From Rhodothermales bacterium (GTDB lineage: Bacteria > Bacteroidota > Rhodothermia > Rhodothermales > UBA10348), in the NCBI GenBank assembly GCA_040221055.1, contig JAVJVN010000020.1, forward strand, positions 155,208-219,207: 64,000 bases of DNA, read 5' to 3'. Of the stretch, positions 52,336-61,951 are shown piece after piece; the first letter of the stretch is position 1; each line of letters opens with the position of its first letter. A program made the position numbers and the translations under genes. Below the pieces are notes generated by a model. That model had not been told where the DNA came from, did no database searches, and was given only the letters and a program-made list of their open reading frames with translations.

Positions 52336-54675
52336 ATGGCACAGTTTACCCTCTACCCGGACCCGGCACGGACCGACCCGCATCCGACGGCGCCCGACAT
52401 CGACGCAGAAAGCATCATCCAGGGCCTCAACCCCTCCCAACAGGAGGCGGCCCGGGCCGCGGATGGCCCTGTCCTCATCATAGCCGGCCCCGGTTCGGGC
52501 AAGACCCGGACGCTCACCCACCGGATAGCCTGGCTGTTGGCCACCGGCAAGGCACGCCCGTGGGAAATCCTGGCCATTACGTTCACGAACAAGGCGGCCC
52601 GCGAAATGCGGGAGCGCGTGCTGGACCTGGTCGGGCACGAACAGGGCAAGGGCATGGCCATCGGGACCTTCCATGCCATGTTCGCGCGTGTCATGCGCGC
52701 CGACGGTGACCGGATTGGCTACACGTCCGATTTCAGCATCTACGATACGGACGACGGGCAGCGGATTATCCGCGAGCTCATGCACCGGTTCAACATCGAT
52801 ACACAGCAGGTCAAGCCGCGGAGCATCCAGCAACAGATATCCGGTGCCAAGAACCGCATGATCTCCCCGTCGGAATTCGCACGGACGGCCATCTCCCCGG
52901 CCCAGGTCCGTGCCGCCGAGCTGTTCGAACCGTACGAGACCGCCCTGCGCAACGCGAATGCACTGGACTTCGACGACCTCCTGTTGAAGCCCATTCAACT
53001 GTTCCAGAACCATCCGGACGTGCTGGCCAAGTACCAGAACCGCTGGAAGTACATCCATATCGACGAGTACCAGGACACCAACCGGGCCCAGTACCTGCTG
53101 GCCCGTCTGCTGGCCGAACGACACGGCAATCTGTGTGTCGTCGGCGACGATGCGCAGAGCATCTACTCCTTCCGCGGCGCGGATATCACCAATATCCTGT
53201 CCTTCCAGCGGGACTATCCGCAGGCGCAGACCGTCCGCCTGGAACAGAACTATCGCTCCACCAAACGGATTGTCCGCCTGGCCGACTCCATCATCAAGCA
53301 GAACAGCCAGCAGCTCGACAAGGACCTGTGGACGGACAACGCCGAGGGCGACCCCGTCATCATCATGGAGTCCATTTCGGAGAAGGACGAAGCGCAGAAA
53401 TTCGAACGGCGCATCCGGGATGTCCAGGTCCGGCTGGGCTACCTGTACCGGGACTTCGCCATCCTGTACCGCACGAATGCCCAGAGCCGTTCCCTGGAAG
53501 ATGCGCTCCGGCGCGGCAACATCCCGTACCGCGTGGTCGGCGGCGTGAGCTTCTACCAGCGGAAGGAAATCAAGGATGCGTTGGCCTACCTGCGCCTGCT
53601 GGTGAACCCCAACGACATTGCAAGTTTGCGCCGGATCATCAACACGCCCACCCGCGGCATTGGCGACAAGACGCAGGATCACCTCATCCAGTATGCTGCC
53701 CGGGAAGGGATCGTGGCCTGGGATGCACTTGAGCGGGTGGAGTTCACGGGGCTGCCGGCACGAGCCACGTCCAGCGTGAAGGCCTTCCGGGACATCATCA
53801 ACACGCACAAGACCATGCAGGACAAGGAGTCCGCAGCCGTGGTCGCCAAGTCGCTCATCAAGGCGTCCGGCCTGCTCGAGGAGTTGAAGTCCGAGCATAC
53901 ACCGGAGAACCTCATGCGCTGGGAGAACGTCCAGGAACTCCTGAACGCCATCACCGAATTCTCGGAAGCCAACGGCGACGGCGGAACGCTCAGCGCATTC
54001 CTGCAGGAGGTTTCCCTGCTGACGGATGCCGACCAGAACGATGATTCCGACAACCGTGTGACGCTCATGACGCTGCACGCCAGCAAAGGGCTGGAATTCC
54101 CCGTGGTCTTTCTGGGCGGCATGGAGGAAGGCCTGTTTCCGCTGCAGGCCGCGGCACAGGACCCACAGGAATTGGAGGAGGAGCGCCGGCTGTTCTACGT
54201 GGGGGCCACCCGCGCAAAGTCCCTGCTGTTCCTTTCTTACGCCCGCAGTCGGTACCGGTACGGCGACCAGCAGTCGGCCATCCGATCCCGGTTCTTCGAG
54301 GAAATCGACCCGGCTGTGGTCGTTACGGAGAGCGGCCAGCCGTTCAATCCGAAGTCCGACCGGTTCGCCATGCGTTCCGCGGGCACGACATCTTACGAAA
54401 CCCTGGACCCCCATTATTACCGGAAGAGCCTGCGTGAGGACCAGCCGACCCAGGCGGCGGTGCGGAAGAAAGCGGCCGATCGTCGGGTGGTCTACGACGA
54501 GGAAGAATCCGGGACCATCGAACCCGGTATGCAGGTCGAACACCACCTGTTCGGCGAAGGCCACGTGGTGGCGCTCGACGGCTCCGGCCCGAACGCGAAG
54601 GCCATCGTCAACTTCGAAGACGTGGGCGAAAAGAAACTCATCCTCCGGTTTGCCCGGCTCAAACGCATAGGTTGA
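52336..54675 (+). CDS. UvrD/PcrA-type ATP-dependent DNA helicase
   Basis: 779 residues from ATG 52336 (the open frame upstream lies opposite nupC and is an artefact). SF1A motifs in order: Q-motif LNPSQQEAAR, Walker A AGPGSGKT (50-57), TFTNKAAREM, DEYQDTN, VGDDAQSIYSFRGAD, RLEQNYRST, MTLHASKGLEFPVVFLGG, ATRAKSLLFLSYA. C-terminal Tudor-like segment (VEHHLFGEGHVVALDG) as in PcrA. Acts in nucleotide excision and mismatch repair and in clearing replication blocks. Confidence 0.95.
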   Translation: MAQFTLYPDPARTDPHPTAPDIDAESIIQGLNPSQQEAARAADGPVLIIAGPGSGKTRTLTHRIAWLLATGKARPWEILAITFTNKAAREMRERVLDLVGHEQGKGMAIGTFHAMFARVMRADGDRIGYTSDFSIYDTDDGQRIIRELMHRFNIDTQQVKPRSIQQQISGAKNRMISPSEFARTAISPAQVRAAELFEPYETALRNANALDFDDLLLKPIQLFQNHPDVLAKYQNRWKYIHIDEYQDTNRAQYLLARLLAERHGNLCVVGDDAQSIYSFRGADITNILSFQRDYPQAQTVRLEQNYRSTKRIVRLADSIIKQNSQQLDKDLWTDNAEGDPVIIMESISEKDEAQKFERRIRDVQVRLGYLYRDFAILYRTNAQSRSLEDALRRGNIPYRVVGGVSFYQRKEIKDALAYLRLLVNPNDIASLRRIINTPTRGIGDKTQDHLIQYAAREGIVAWDALERVEFTGLPARATSSVKAFRDIINTHKTMQDKESAAVVAKSLIKASGLLEELKSEHTPENLMRWENVQELLNAITEFSEANGDGGTLSAFLQEVSLLTDADQNDDSDNRVTLMTLHASKGLEFPVVFLGGMEEGLFPLQAAAQDPQELEEERRLFYVGATRAKSLLFLSYARSRYRYGDQQSAIRSRFFEEIDPAVVVTESGQPFNPKSDRFAMRSAGTTSYETLDPHYYRKSLREDQPTQAAVRKKAADRRVVYDEEESGTIEPGMQVEHHLFGEGHVVALDGSGPNAKAIVNFEDVGEKKLILRFARLKRIG

Positions 54676-54678
54676 CGC

Positions 54679-55725
54679 ATGACCCTGCCCTTTTCAAGAA
54701 CGCTCGCGGGCCTCTTCGCGGGCGCCGTCCTGTTTTCTGCCTGCTCCACCGACAACCGGACCCGCCTGGTGGTCTATTCGCCGCACGGCAAGGAAATGCT
54801 GTCGGCCTACGAGGATGCCTTCGAAGCAGCCCACCCGGAGGTCAATGTGCAGTGGATAGACATGGGCGGTCAGGATGCCTACGACCGGATCCGGACGGAA
54901 CGGTCGAATCCCACGGCCAGCCTGTGGTGGGGCGGCGATGGACCCACATTCTCGCGGGCGGCGCGGGAGGGGCTCCTGGAGCCGTACGAGCCCACCTGGT
55001 CCGCGGCCATGCCCGACGATGCGCACGGCGCCGACCACGCGTGGTACGCGACGTATCTGACGCCGGAGGTGTTGCTGTACAACACGCGCACGGTGGATGC
55101 AGCGGAAGTACCCACGGACTGGGATGACCTCCTGGAGCCCGAATGGAAGGATCGCATCCTCATCCGGTATCCCCTTGCCAGCTCCACCATGCGGACCATC
55201 TGGGGAGCGCTCATCCTGCGCCAGCCCACGGTGGAAGACGGCTATGCCTGGCTGGCCCGTCTGGACGCGAACACGAAGACGTACACGGCCGATCCCACCC
55301 AGCTGTACCTCAAGATTGCACGTGAAGAGGGCGACGTATCGCTCTGGAACATGCCCGACACGTACATCCAGGCGGAAACCAACGGCTACCCCTTCGCTTT
55401 TTCCCTGCCCACGTCCGGTACGCCGGTCCTGAATGACGGTATTGCCATCGTGTCCGGCGCGCCGGAGCCCGAGTGGGCCCGCACCTTCTACGAGTTCGTG
55501 ACGTCCGATTCCGCGCTCGTCGAACAGGCCCACACGTACTACCGGATTCCGGCGCGGACCGACATCCCGACCGAACGCCTGCCCGAATGGATGCGCGACG
55601 TGGATCTGCGCCCCATGGAACTGGACTGGGACCGTCTGCAGGCAGAAGGCCCCACGTGGATGCAGTACTGGGATGAGCGGATAAAGGGGCGCGGCGCTGA
55701 GTATCTGGCCGAGGCCGGGCTCTGA
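54679..55725 (+). CDS. Extracellular solute-binding lipoprotein (family 1), orphan
   Basis: 348 residues. Lipobox FSAC (C22). Two-lobe binding-protein pattern: TRLVVYSPHGKEMLSAYEDA, SLWWGGDGPTFSRAAREGLL, WYATYLTPEVLLYNTRTVDA, NDGIAIVSGAPEPEWARTFY. The layout resembles iron- or phosphonate-type binding proteins. No permease or ATPase gene is adjacent, so the transporter must lie elsewhere or the protein has another role. Starts three bases after the helicase stop and overlaps the next gene by one base. Confidence 0.86.
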   Translation: MTLPFSRTLAGLFAGAVLFSACSTDNRTRLVVYSPHGKEMLSAYEDAFEAAHPEVNVQWIDMGGQDAYDRIRTERSNPTASLWWGGDGPTFSRAAREGLLEPYEPTWSAAMPDDAHGADHAWYATYLTPEVLLYNTRTVDAAEVPTDWDDLLEPEWKDRILIRYPLASSTMRTIWGALILRQPTVEDGYAWLARLDANTKTYTADPTQLYLKIAREEGDVSLWNMPDTYIQAETNGYPFAFSLPTSGTPVLNDGIAIVSGAPEPEWARTFYEFVTSDSALVEQAHTYYRIPARTDIPTERLPEWMRDVDLRPMELDWDRLQAEGPTWMQYWDERIKGRGAEYLAEAGL

Positions 55726-56114
55726 TGACAGTCGCCATTGACGCGGCCATGGCGGTCCTCATCTGGTTGGTCCAGCTCATCATCTATCCCTCATTCCGGA
55801 CGCAGGAGCAGAACGGGTTTCGCCGATGGCACCGGAGATACACGCGGACCATGGGCATTATCGTGGGACCATTGATGGCGGCGCAGATCTTTTTGCACGG
55901 CAGTGACTTGTGGACAGGCGTGACGGTCATCTCCATGGCGCAGGCCGTATGTATTGCCATCGCACTCGTAGGTACGGTGACGCTTTCGGTCCCATGTCAC
56001 CATGCCCTTTCTTCCAGAGGAAAGGATTCCGGCATCATCGATCGGCTTGTGAGGACCAACTGGCTCCGAACGGCAGCCTGGACAGGTGTCCTGGTCCTGT
56101 CATTGGCTGGATAG
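55725..56114 (+). CDS. Small membrane protein with four predicted helices
   Basis: 129 residues. Four hydrophobic segments (about 5-20, 43-60, 66-87, 112-128) and a conserved-looking YPSFRTQEQNGFRRWHRRYT loop. No family I can name. It is translationally linked to the solute-binding gene (one shared base), which suggests a related role, but it is too short to be an ABC permease. Confidence 0.7.
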   Translation: MTVAIDAAMAVLIWLVQLIIYPSFRTQEQNGFRRWHRRYTRTMGIIVGPLMAAQIFLHGSDLWTGVTVISMAQAVCIAIALVGTVTLSVPCHHALSSRGKDSGIIDRLVRTNWLRTAAWTGVLVLSLAG

Positions 56115-56205
56115 GTCAAGCATGGGATATCTACGTGTATAGAATTTCTATGTAACAACGACCAGCTTCGGTCCGTAGGCGTCGCAATCACCATTCCTGA
56201 GTGCC

Positions 56206-58848
56206 ATGCGCCACCCCGAATCCCGCGATTGGACCTTTGATCTTGAAAACGCTGTGGCTACATGGCGCCAGTTCCTGTCCCGCGACCGCGCCTTCCACGA
56301 AGGTGATCTGGACGAATTGGAAAATCATCTGCGCGACGAGTTTGCGGCCGCATGCCGGCGTGGACTCCGGGGCCAGGAAGCCTTTGCCGAGGCCCGGCGA
56401 CTGACGGGTGAGCCGGGCGGATTGAATACCGCATACGGGTCGGTCGTCGTCGAAAAGAGGCTCGCCCCGTCCGGAATGGCCGCCGAAATGCGATACTGGA
56501 CCGGATTGGCGCGCAGCTACGGGGTCAGTGCAGTCCGGGCACTCGGGCGCAACCCCATGACTTCCGTCATCAACATCGTGGGACTGTCGATTGCCATTGC
56601 CTGCTCCATCGCGGTCTTCCTGTTCCTGCAGGTCTACGGATCGCTCGACTCCTTCCATGAGAACGGGGACCGGATCTTCATCGTGGAACATGAGGTCATC
56701 CGAAACGAGCAGATGGAAATCCGGGGAACCATCCCCGTGGCCCTGGGCCCGGCCCTGGAGGCCGAGCTGCCCGAGGTTGACAAAGCCGTCCGGGTGGAGC
56801 ACGATATGGTCACGATTTCCGGCAACGGGGTCAGTCTGCAGGACCGGGCCACATTCACCGATCCGGGCTTTTTCGATGTATTCACGTTCCCTCTCCTGTC
56901 GGGATCGGCCTCGGCATTGCGCGATCCATCGGCCGTCATTCTGTCGTTCGATACCGCCGCACGCCTGTTCGGGCATGCCGATGTCCTCGGACGACAGGTG
57001 ACCATGGCGTTCGGCGACGGCGAACGACGGGAGTACATCGTACGCGGGGTAACCGCGGACTTCCCGGAGAATGCCGGCTTCTTCTTCGGCATATTGATGG
57101 GTTGGGGCGCGCTCGACACCGTGTATCCGGACATGGACCAGGGATGGGCATCCCTCACGAACGGATTGTTCGTGTTGCTGCATGAGGCCGGCCAGGCCTC
57201 ATCCGTGTCTGAATCCATGCAACGGTATGTAGCGCAACAACATGCTGCGAATGATGCCTATGTGGTTGAGTCCTTCTTGCTGGACAACCTGCGAAATCCG
57301 ATGCCGGGCGCATACCGGGTCCTGTTCCGCCCGTCCGAGGCTCCGCATCCCATCCTGATTGGCATGTTCCTCCTCATTGCCGGGCTCATGATGGCATTGT
57401 CCTGCTTCAACTACATCAACATATCCGTGGGTGCGGCCCTCCGCCGGTTACGGGAAATTGGCGTCCGAAAGGTGATGGGCGGCACACGCGCGCAATTGAC
57501 GGCTCAGTTCATGGTGGAGAACCTCTTGCTGTGCACGATCGCCCTTGTCATCGGAACTTTCCTGGCCATTTCCGTGGCGATCCCGGCGTTCAACAATCTG
57601 TTCGTGCTTCAGATCGGCCACGGCATGTTTGCGTCTGCAGGCTTCTGGACCTTCCTGGTCATCCTGCTCGGCGCCGTGGCTGTGCTCTCCGGGATGTATC
57701 CGGCCCTTTACATTTCGTCGTTCCGTCCGGTCGCCGTCCTCGGCGGGCGGTTGTCCGTGGCCGGAAATGCATGGTTCACCAAGGCCTTCCTGACGGCACA
57801 GTTCACCCTGGCGTTCATGACGGTTCTCGTCGTGATCCTGGTCGCCGCCAATGGCCAGTACATGAAAGCGATCGAGTGGGGTGCAGGCACGGAGGAGACG
57901 GTGGTTATTCCGGTCACGGACGCCGACCAGTACCAGGAAACCATGCGCATGCTGTCGACCGATGCGCGCGTCCAACTGGTCTCCGCAGCCGAGTCCCACC
58001 CGGGCCGATCCGTGTCATCCATGGAGTTGACCGTGGAAGACGAGCTCGTGCTCGCCGTCCGGTATCGCGTCGGAGCCGATTACCTGCGCACGCTGCATCT
58101 CTCCGACAAGCCACTGACGCCGGCCACGGTGTTCGTGAATGAGAGTTTCATCTCCCGCATGGGCTGGGAAACGGAGGAAGGACACCGCTTGCTTCTGGAC
58201 GGGACGTATTACGAAATCACCGGCGTGGTGCGCAACTTCCACCTCAACCCGATGGTGAAGGAACGCCCGGTCATTTTCCAGTATGCGGAACAGGCCGCCA
58301 ACATGCCCTGGATATCCGCGCTCGCGGAACCGGGCACAGCGTCGGCGGTGCTGGCCGACGTGGCCGAACTGTGGCAGGCATCCTGGCCTTCCGAGCCGTT
58401 CGGCGGTGTCATCCAGGCCGATGTATTCCAGGAGCAACTGGAGAGTTACGACAACCTGGCCCGGTCCCTCGGGTATCTCGGACTGCTGGCGGTGTTCATT
58501 GCCACCATGGGGCTGTTCGGCTTGACGTCACAGAACGTGAGCCGTCGGCTCAAGGAAGTCTGCGTGCGCAAGGTGCTGGGCGCATCGGCCGGCCGCACGC
58601 TGCTGACCATCAGTTGGACGTACATCTGGATGCTCGTCATCGCCGGTGGCATAGCGGTGTCCATCGTGGGCGGCGGAGCGGTTGTCGCCTTCCGGATGGC
58701 TCCGGACGAACTCGCGCTCATGCCCCTCGGTCCTGCCCCCTTCATCCTGGGCGTAACCCTGGTCTGGTCCGTGGCCGCGCTCGCCATCTCGGCGCATATC
58801 CGCCGACTTTCCAGGGCCAATCCCGCCGAAATATTACGCGTCGCCTGA
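56206..58848 (+). CDS. FtsX/MacB-type ABC permease with N-terminal prefix domain
   Basis: 880 residues. Residues 1-85 form a prefix region (WRQFLSRDRAFHEGDLDELE, ENHLRDEFAAACRRGLRGQE). The permease body repeats the same layout as the other two: helix 1 (VINIVGLSIAIACSIAVFLF), MacB-type domain, first core (LRRLREIGVRKVMGGTRAQL), second periplasmic domain and second core (RRLKEVCVRKVLGASAGRTL). A PadR gene follows after four bases, here downstream rather than upstream. Substrate unknown. Confidence 0.9.
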   Translation: MRHPESRDWTFDLENAVATWRQFLSRDRAFHEGDLDELENHLRDEFAAACRRGLRGQEAFAEARRLTGEPGGLNTAYGSVVVEKRLAPSGMAAEMRYWTGLARSYGVSAVRALGRNPMTSVINIVGLSIAIACSIAVFLFLQVYGSLDSFHENGDRIFIVEHEVIRNEQMEIRGTIPVALGPALEAELPEVDKAVRVEHDMVTISGNGVSLQDRATFTDPGFFDVFTFPLLSGSASALRDPSAVILSFDTAARLFGHADVLGRQVTMAFGDGERREYIVRGVTADFPENAGFFFGILMGWGALDTVYPDMDQGWASLTNGLFVLLHEAGQASSVSESMQRYVAQQHAANDAYVVESFLLDNLRNPMPGAYRVLFRPSEAPHPILIGMFLLIAGLMMALSCFNYINISVGAALRRLREIGVRKVMGGTRAQLTAQFMVENLLLCTIALVIGTFLAISVAIPAFNNLFVLQIGHGMFASAGFWTFLVILLGAVAVLSGMYPALYISSFRPVAVLGGRLSVAGNAWFTKAFLTAQFTLAFMTVLVVILVAANGQYMKAIEWGAGTEETVVIPVTDADQYQETMRMLSTDARVQLVSAAESHPGRSVSSMELTVEDELVLAVRYRVGADYLRTLHLSDKPLTPATVFVNESFISRMGWETEEGHRLLLDGTYYEITGVVRNFHLNPMVKERPVIFQYAEQAANMPWISALAEPGTASAVLADVAELWQASWPSEPFGGVIQADVFQEQLESYDNLARSLGYLGLLAVFIATMGLFGLTSQNVSRRLKEVCVRKVLGASAGRTLLTISWTYIWMLVIAGGIAVSIVGGGAVVAFRMAPDELALMPLGPAPFILGVTLVWSVAALAISAHIRRLSRANPAEILRVA

Positions 58849-58852
58849 ATCC

Positions 58853-59203
58853 ATGTCCACGAAATCCCTGAACGGAGCCTCGATTGCCCCCATCATCCTG
58901 TCCATTCTCCGGAATGGCGACAGCTACGGGTATGCCATCATCAACCGGGTCCGCGAATTGTCGGGCGGGGACGTTGAATGGACGGCCGGCTCCCTCTACC
59001 CCGTCCTGCATCGCATGAAAACGAACGGGTGGATCCGTGACTACTGGGAAGAGCCGGTTGGCGAGCGTCGCCGGCGGTACTATGCCATCACGCCGAAGGG
59101 CGAAAAGGCCCTGGCCACCGAACGGGAAAAATGGATGACCTTCCACGAGGTCCTGACGGCGTTGTGGGATGAGGAGCGCGGTCTTGGTCCGACCACGGCC
59201 TGA
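58853..59203 (+). CDS. PadR-family transcriptional regulator
   Basis: 116 residues. Winged helix with IILSILRNGDSYGYAIINRV, WTAGSLYPVLHRMKTNGWIR and RRRRYYAITPKGEKAL. It lies four bases after the permease gene and probably controls it. Gene order is reversed compared with the unit at 30522-33481. Confidence 0.92.
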   Translation: MSTKSLNGASIAPIILSILRNGDSYGYAIINRVRELSGGDVEWTAGSLYPVLHRMKTNGWIRDYWEEPVGERRRRYYAITPKGEKALATEREKWMTFHEVLTALWDEERGLGPTTA

Positions 59204-59227
59204 CCTGACCGCTGAACCGTCCTTGAC

Positions 59228-60292
59228 CTAAACGGTGGGAACCGCTCGGCGTGTGGGCACCGGCAGCGAGGCCTTCACCGCCACCGCGCGAACGGAAGGA
59301 CCGGCTGACACCTGGATGTCCGCATCCTCTTCCTTGAAGTTCAGGAGCAACTCCAGCACCTCGTCCATGGTCGACAGGTCCATGATCAGGGAGCGCAGCC
59401 GGCTGGCGCCGCGGAAGCCCTTGAAGTACCCGCCGTACATACGACGCATTTCCAGGACGCCCTTGTGCTCGCCCAGCCATTCGCATTTCAGGGCCAGGTG
59501 TTCGGCGACGACCTTTATGCGCTCGTCCCAGCTCGGCGGTGGCGGCACCTCCCCCGTTTCGCGATAGATCTTCGTGTCGCGGAATATCCACGGATTCCCG
59601 ATGGCTCCGCGTCCCACCATGACGGCGTCCACGCCGGTCTCGTTGAACATGGCTTCAATCCGGACCGGATCCGAGGCATCCCCGTTCCCGATGAGCGGGA
59701 TGGAAATGCCGGACTCTTCCTTTATGCGCCGCAGCCAGTCCCAACGCGCCTCGCCCTTGTACATCTGGGAGCGCGTCCTTGCGTGCACGGCCAGCGCCTG
59801 GATGCCGGTTTCCTCGAGCATGCGCGCCACGTCCAGGATCTGGATCGTCTGATCGTTCCATCCCAGGCGCGTCTTCACGGTCACCGGTCGGTTTGACGCA
59901 TCGATGACCGCAGCGGTGATTTCCTGCATCTTCGGCAGATTCCGCAGGATACCCGCGCCGCCATCCTTGCACACCACCTTCTTGACCGGGCAGCCGAAAT
60001 TGATGTCAATCAGATCGGGACCCACCGCATCCACAATGCGTGTCGCTTCCCGGACCTGCTCCACATCGCCCCCGAAAATCTGGATGGCCACCGGACGCTC
60101 CTCATCATAGATATCCAGCTTCATCTCCGATCCGTCGGCGCCGTAGGCCAAGCCGCCGGACGAAATGAACTCCGTGTACAGCATGTCCGCGCCCAGCCGC
60201 TTGCAGATGATCCTGAAAGGCGGGTCCGACACATCTTCCATGGGAGCCAGGAAAATGGGGCGTTCGGGCAGTATGATGGAGCCGATCTGCAT
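59228..60292 (-). CDS. dus: tRNA-dihydrouridine synthase (DusB-like)
   Basis: 354 residues from ATG 60292; further in-frame ATGs upstream are less likely. FMN-binding barrel with FLAPMEDVSDPPFRIICKRL, catalytic C101 in INFGCPVKKVV, KDGGAGILRNL, VKTRLGWNDQ, VHARTRSQMYKGEARWDWLR, IGNGDASDP and MVGRGAIGNPWIF. Reduces uridines in the D loop of tRNA with NADPH. Converges on the PadR gene. Confidence 0.95.
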   Translation of the reverse strand: MQIGSIILPERPIFLAPMEDVSDPPFRIICKRLGADMLYTEFISSGGLAYGADGSEMKLDIYDEERPVAIQIFGGDVEQVREATRIVDAVGPDLIDINFGCPVKKVVCKDGGAGILRNLPKMQEITAAVIDASNRPVTVKTRLGWNDQTIQILDVARMLEETGIQALAVHARTRSQMYKGEARWDWLRRIKEESGISIPLIGNGDASDPVRIEAMFNETGVDAVMVGRGAIGNPWIFRDTKIYRETGEVPPPPSWDERIKVVAEHLALKCEWLGEHKGVLEMRRMYGGYFKGFRGASRLRSLIMDLSTMDEVLELLLNFKEEDADIQVSAGPSVRAVAVKASLPVPTRRAVPTV

Positions 60293-60402
60293 GGAACGGC
60301 ACGTACGGCAGCCGTATGGGGCGGTTCCGTAACGCAACATCCGGCCCCCGTTCCACCGTATACTCAGGGAAAGGCCCATTCAATTTTACGGTCCAATCGC
60401 CT

Positions 60403-60687
60403 ATGCGTGTACACCCTTCCCTTCCCTCCCCGCGCTTCCTGACGGCTTCCCTCGCGGCCTTCGGCATGCTTCTGCTGGCCGGCTGCGGCGGTCCGACCCT
60501 CATTGACTACGCCAACCACGGCTGGGGTCTTGGCATATGCGGCATGATCATATTGATCATGGACATCGTGGCCATCATCGAGGTCTCCGGGAGCGACCGG
60601 ACGTTCGGCGGCAAAGTCCTCTGGGTGCTCCTGCTCATCTTCTTCCCGGTGGGCGGACTGCTCCTGTATTACTTCTTCGGGCGATAA
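60403..60687 (+). CDS. Small membrane lipoprotein with PLDc_N-like segment
   Basis: 94 residues from ATG 60403. Lipobox LAGC (C28). Two helices (GLGICGMIILIMDIVAIIEV and KVLWVLLLIFFPVGGLLLYY) around SGSDRTFGG form the pattern of the phospholipase D-nuclease N-terminal domain, a small two-helix membrane module. Function unknown. Confidence 0.8.
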   Translation: MRVHPSLPSPRFLTASLAAFGMLLLAGCGGPTLIDYANHGWGLGICGMIILIMDIVAIIEVSGSDRTFGGKVLWVLLLIFFPVGGLLLYYFFGR

Positions 60688-60764
60688 GGACAACACGCGC
60701 GTTACGGGCGGACGCGGGGTGGGTCCTATATTGAGGCAAACCCCACCGGATTCCCGTCCATCGC

Positions 60765-61949
60765 ATGCGTCACCTTTTCTTTTCCACGGCCGTTGTCGCC
60801 GCCCTGCTCCTTTCAGCGTGCGGCCGGCCGGCTGTTCCCGAAGGGGATTTCAGCCGGACCGTCATCCTGATTTCCACGGACGGCACCCATCCGTCCATGG
60901 TGGAGCGGGCCGATACGCCGAATCTGGATCGCTTGGCGGCCGAAGGACTGTCGGCGCCGGATGGGATGATTCCTGTCTTCCCGACGAAGACCTTCCCGAA
61001 CCACTATTCCATCGTCACCGGACTGTATCCGGCCGAGCACGGTATTGTGGGCAATTCCATGTACGATCCGGAGCGGGACGCCCGGTTCAATATCCGGGAC
61101 CGTGCGGCGGTGGAAGATCCTGCGTGGTGGACGGGCGAGCCCATCTGGACCACCGCCGAGCGCAACGGCATCCGGGCGGCCACCTATTTCTGGGTCGGCT
61201 CGGAGTCGCCCTACGACGGCATCCGGCCGACATACTGGTATACCTATGATGACTCCGTACCGGGAAAGACCCGAGTGGACGAGGTGCTCAAATGGCTCGA
61301 GCTGCCACCCGATGAACGCCCGGGCTTCATCTCACTGTATTTCTCGGACGTGGATTCCGAAGGACACCGGCACGGACCGGATGCCCCCGAAGTCACGCGG
61401 GCGGTTGAACAATTCGACGCCCATCTGGGACGTCTTCTGGACGGCCTGGAAGCGCGCGAGCTCCTGGGCCGCGTCCACGTGATCGTGGTCTCCGACCACG
61501 GCATGGCTGAGGTATCCCCGGACCGGGTCGTATTCCTGGACGACTACATCGATCTGGACGACGTTTCCATCGTCGAATCGGGCCCGAACCTGGCCATGAA
61601 TGTCACGGACGGCAAGGAAGATGTCATTCTGGATGCGCTCCACGGCGCCCACCCTGAGCTCAGCGTCTGGAAAAAAGAGGACATGCCCGAGCGCTTCCAC
61701 TTCGACGGCAACCCGCGCATTCCGGATATCAATGGATACGTCACAAGCGGCTGGCTCGCGGTTCCGTCCCGGGAAAGGTTCCGGGGAGCCAGCGGAGGCG
61801 CCCACGGCTACGACAACAAGGAATCGTCCATGCGTGCACTGTTCGTAGCGCATGGCCCATCGTTCGCGCCCGGCACCACCGCCGAGCCCTTTGAAAACAT
61901 CGAGGTCCACGACATGCTGCTGCGCATCCTGGGGCTCGACGCACCATAA
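60765..61949 (+). CDS. Nucleotide pyrophosphatase/phosphodiesterase-family lipoprotein
   Basis: 394 residues. Lipobox LSAC (C19). Alkaline-phosphatase-superfamily, ENPP type: metal D39 (ILISTDGTHPSMV), nucleophile T76 in FPTKTFPNHYSIVTGLYPAE, YFSDVDSEGHRHGPD, VVSDHGMAE and GAHGYDN near the end. It splits phosphodiester or pyrophosphate bonds of nucleotides or lipids in the periplasm or outside. It ends two bases before the methyltransferase gene. Confidence 0.9.
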   Translation: MRHLFFSTAVVAALLLSACGRPAVPEGDFSRTVILISTDGTHPSMVERADTPNLDRLAAEGLSAPDGMIPVFPTKTFPNHYSIVTGLYPAEHGIVGNSMYDPERDARFNIRDRAAVEDPAWWTGEPIWTTAERNGIRAATYFWVGSESPYDGIRPTYWYTYDDSVPGKTRVDEVLKWLELPPDERPGFISLYFSDVDSEGHRHGPDAPEVTRAVEQFDAHLGRLLDGLEARELLGRVHVIVVSDHGMAEVSPDRVVFLDDYIDLDDVSIVESGPNLAMNVTDGKEDVILDALHGAHPELSVWKKEDMPERFHFDGNPRIPDINGYVTSGWLAVPSRERFRGASGGAHGYDNKESSMRALFVAHGPSFAPGTTAEPFENIEVHDMLLRILGLDAP

Positions 61950-61951
61950 GC

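Noticed and set aside
52255..54564. Extension of the nupC frame for about 770 codons opposite the helicase gene
   Set aside because: The region is antisense to clear SF1 helicase motifs; open antisense frames are common in G+C-rich genes. The real nupC start is at 52254.
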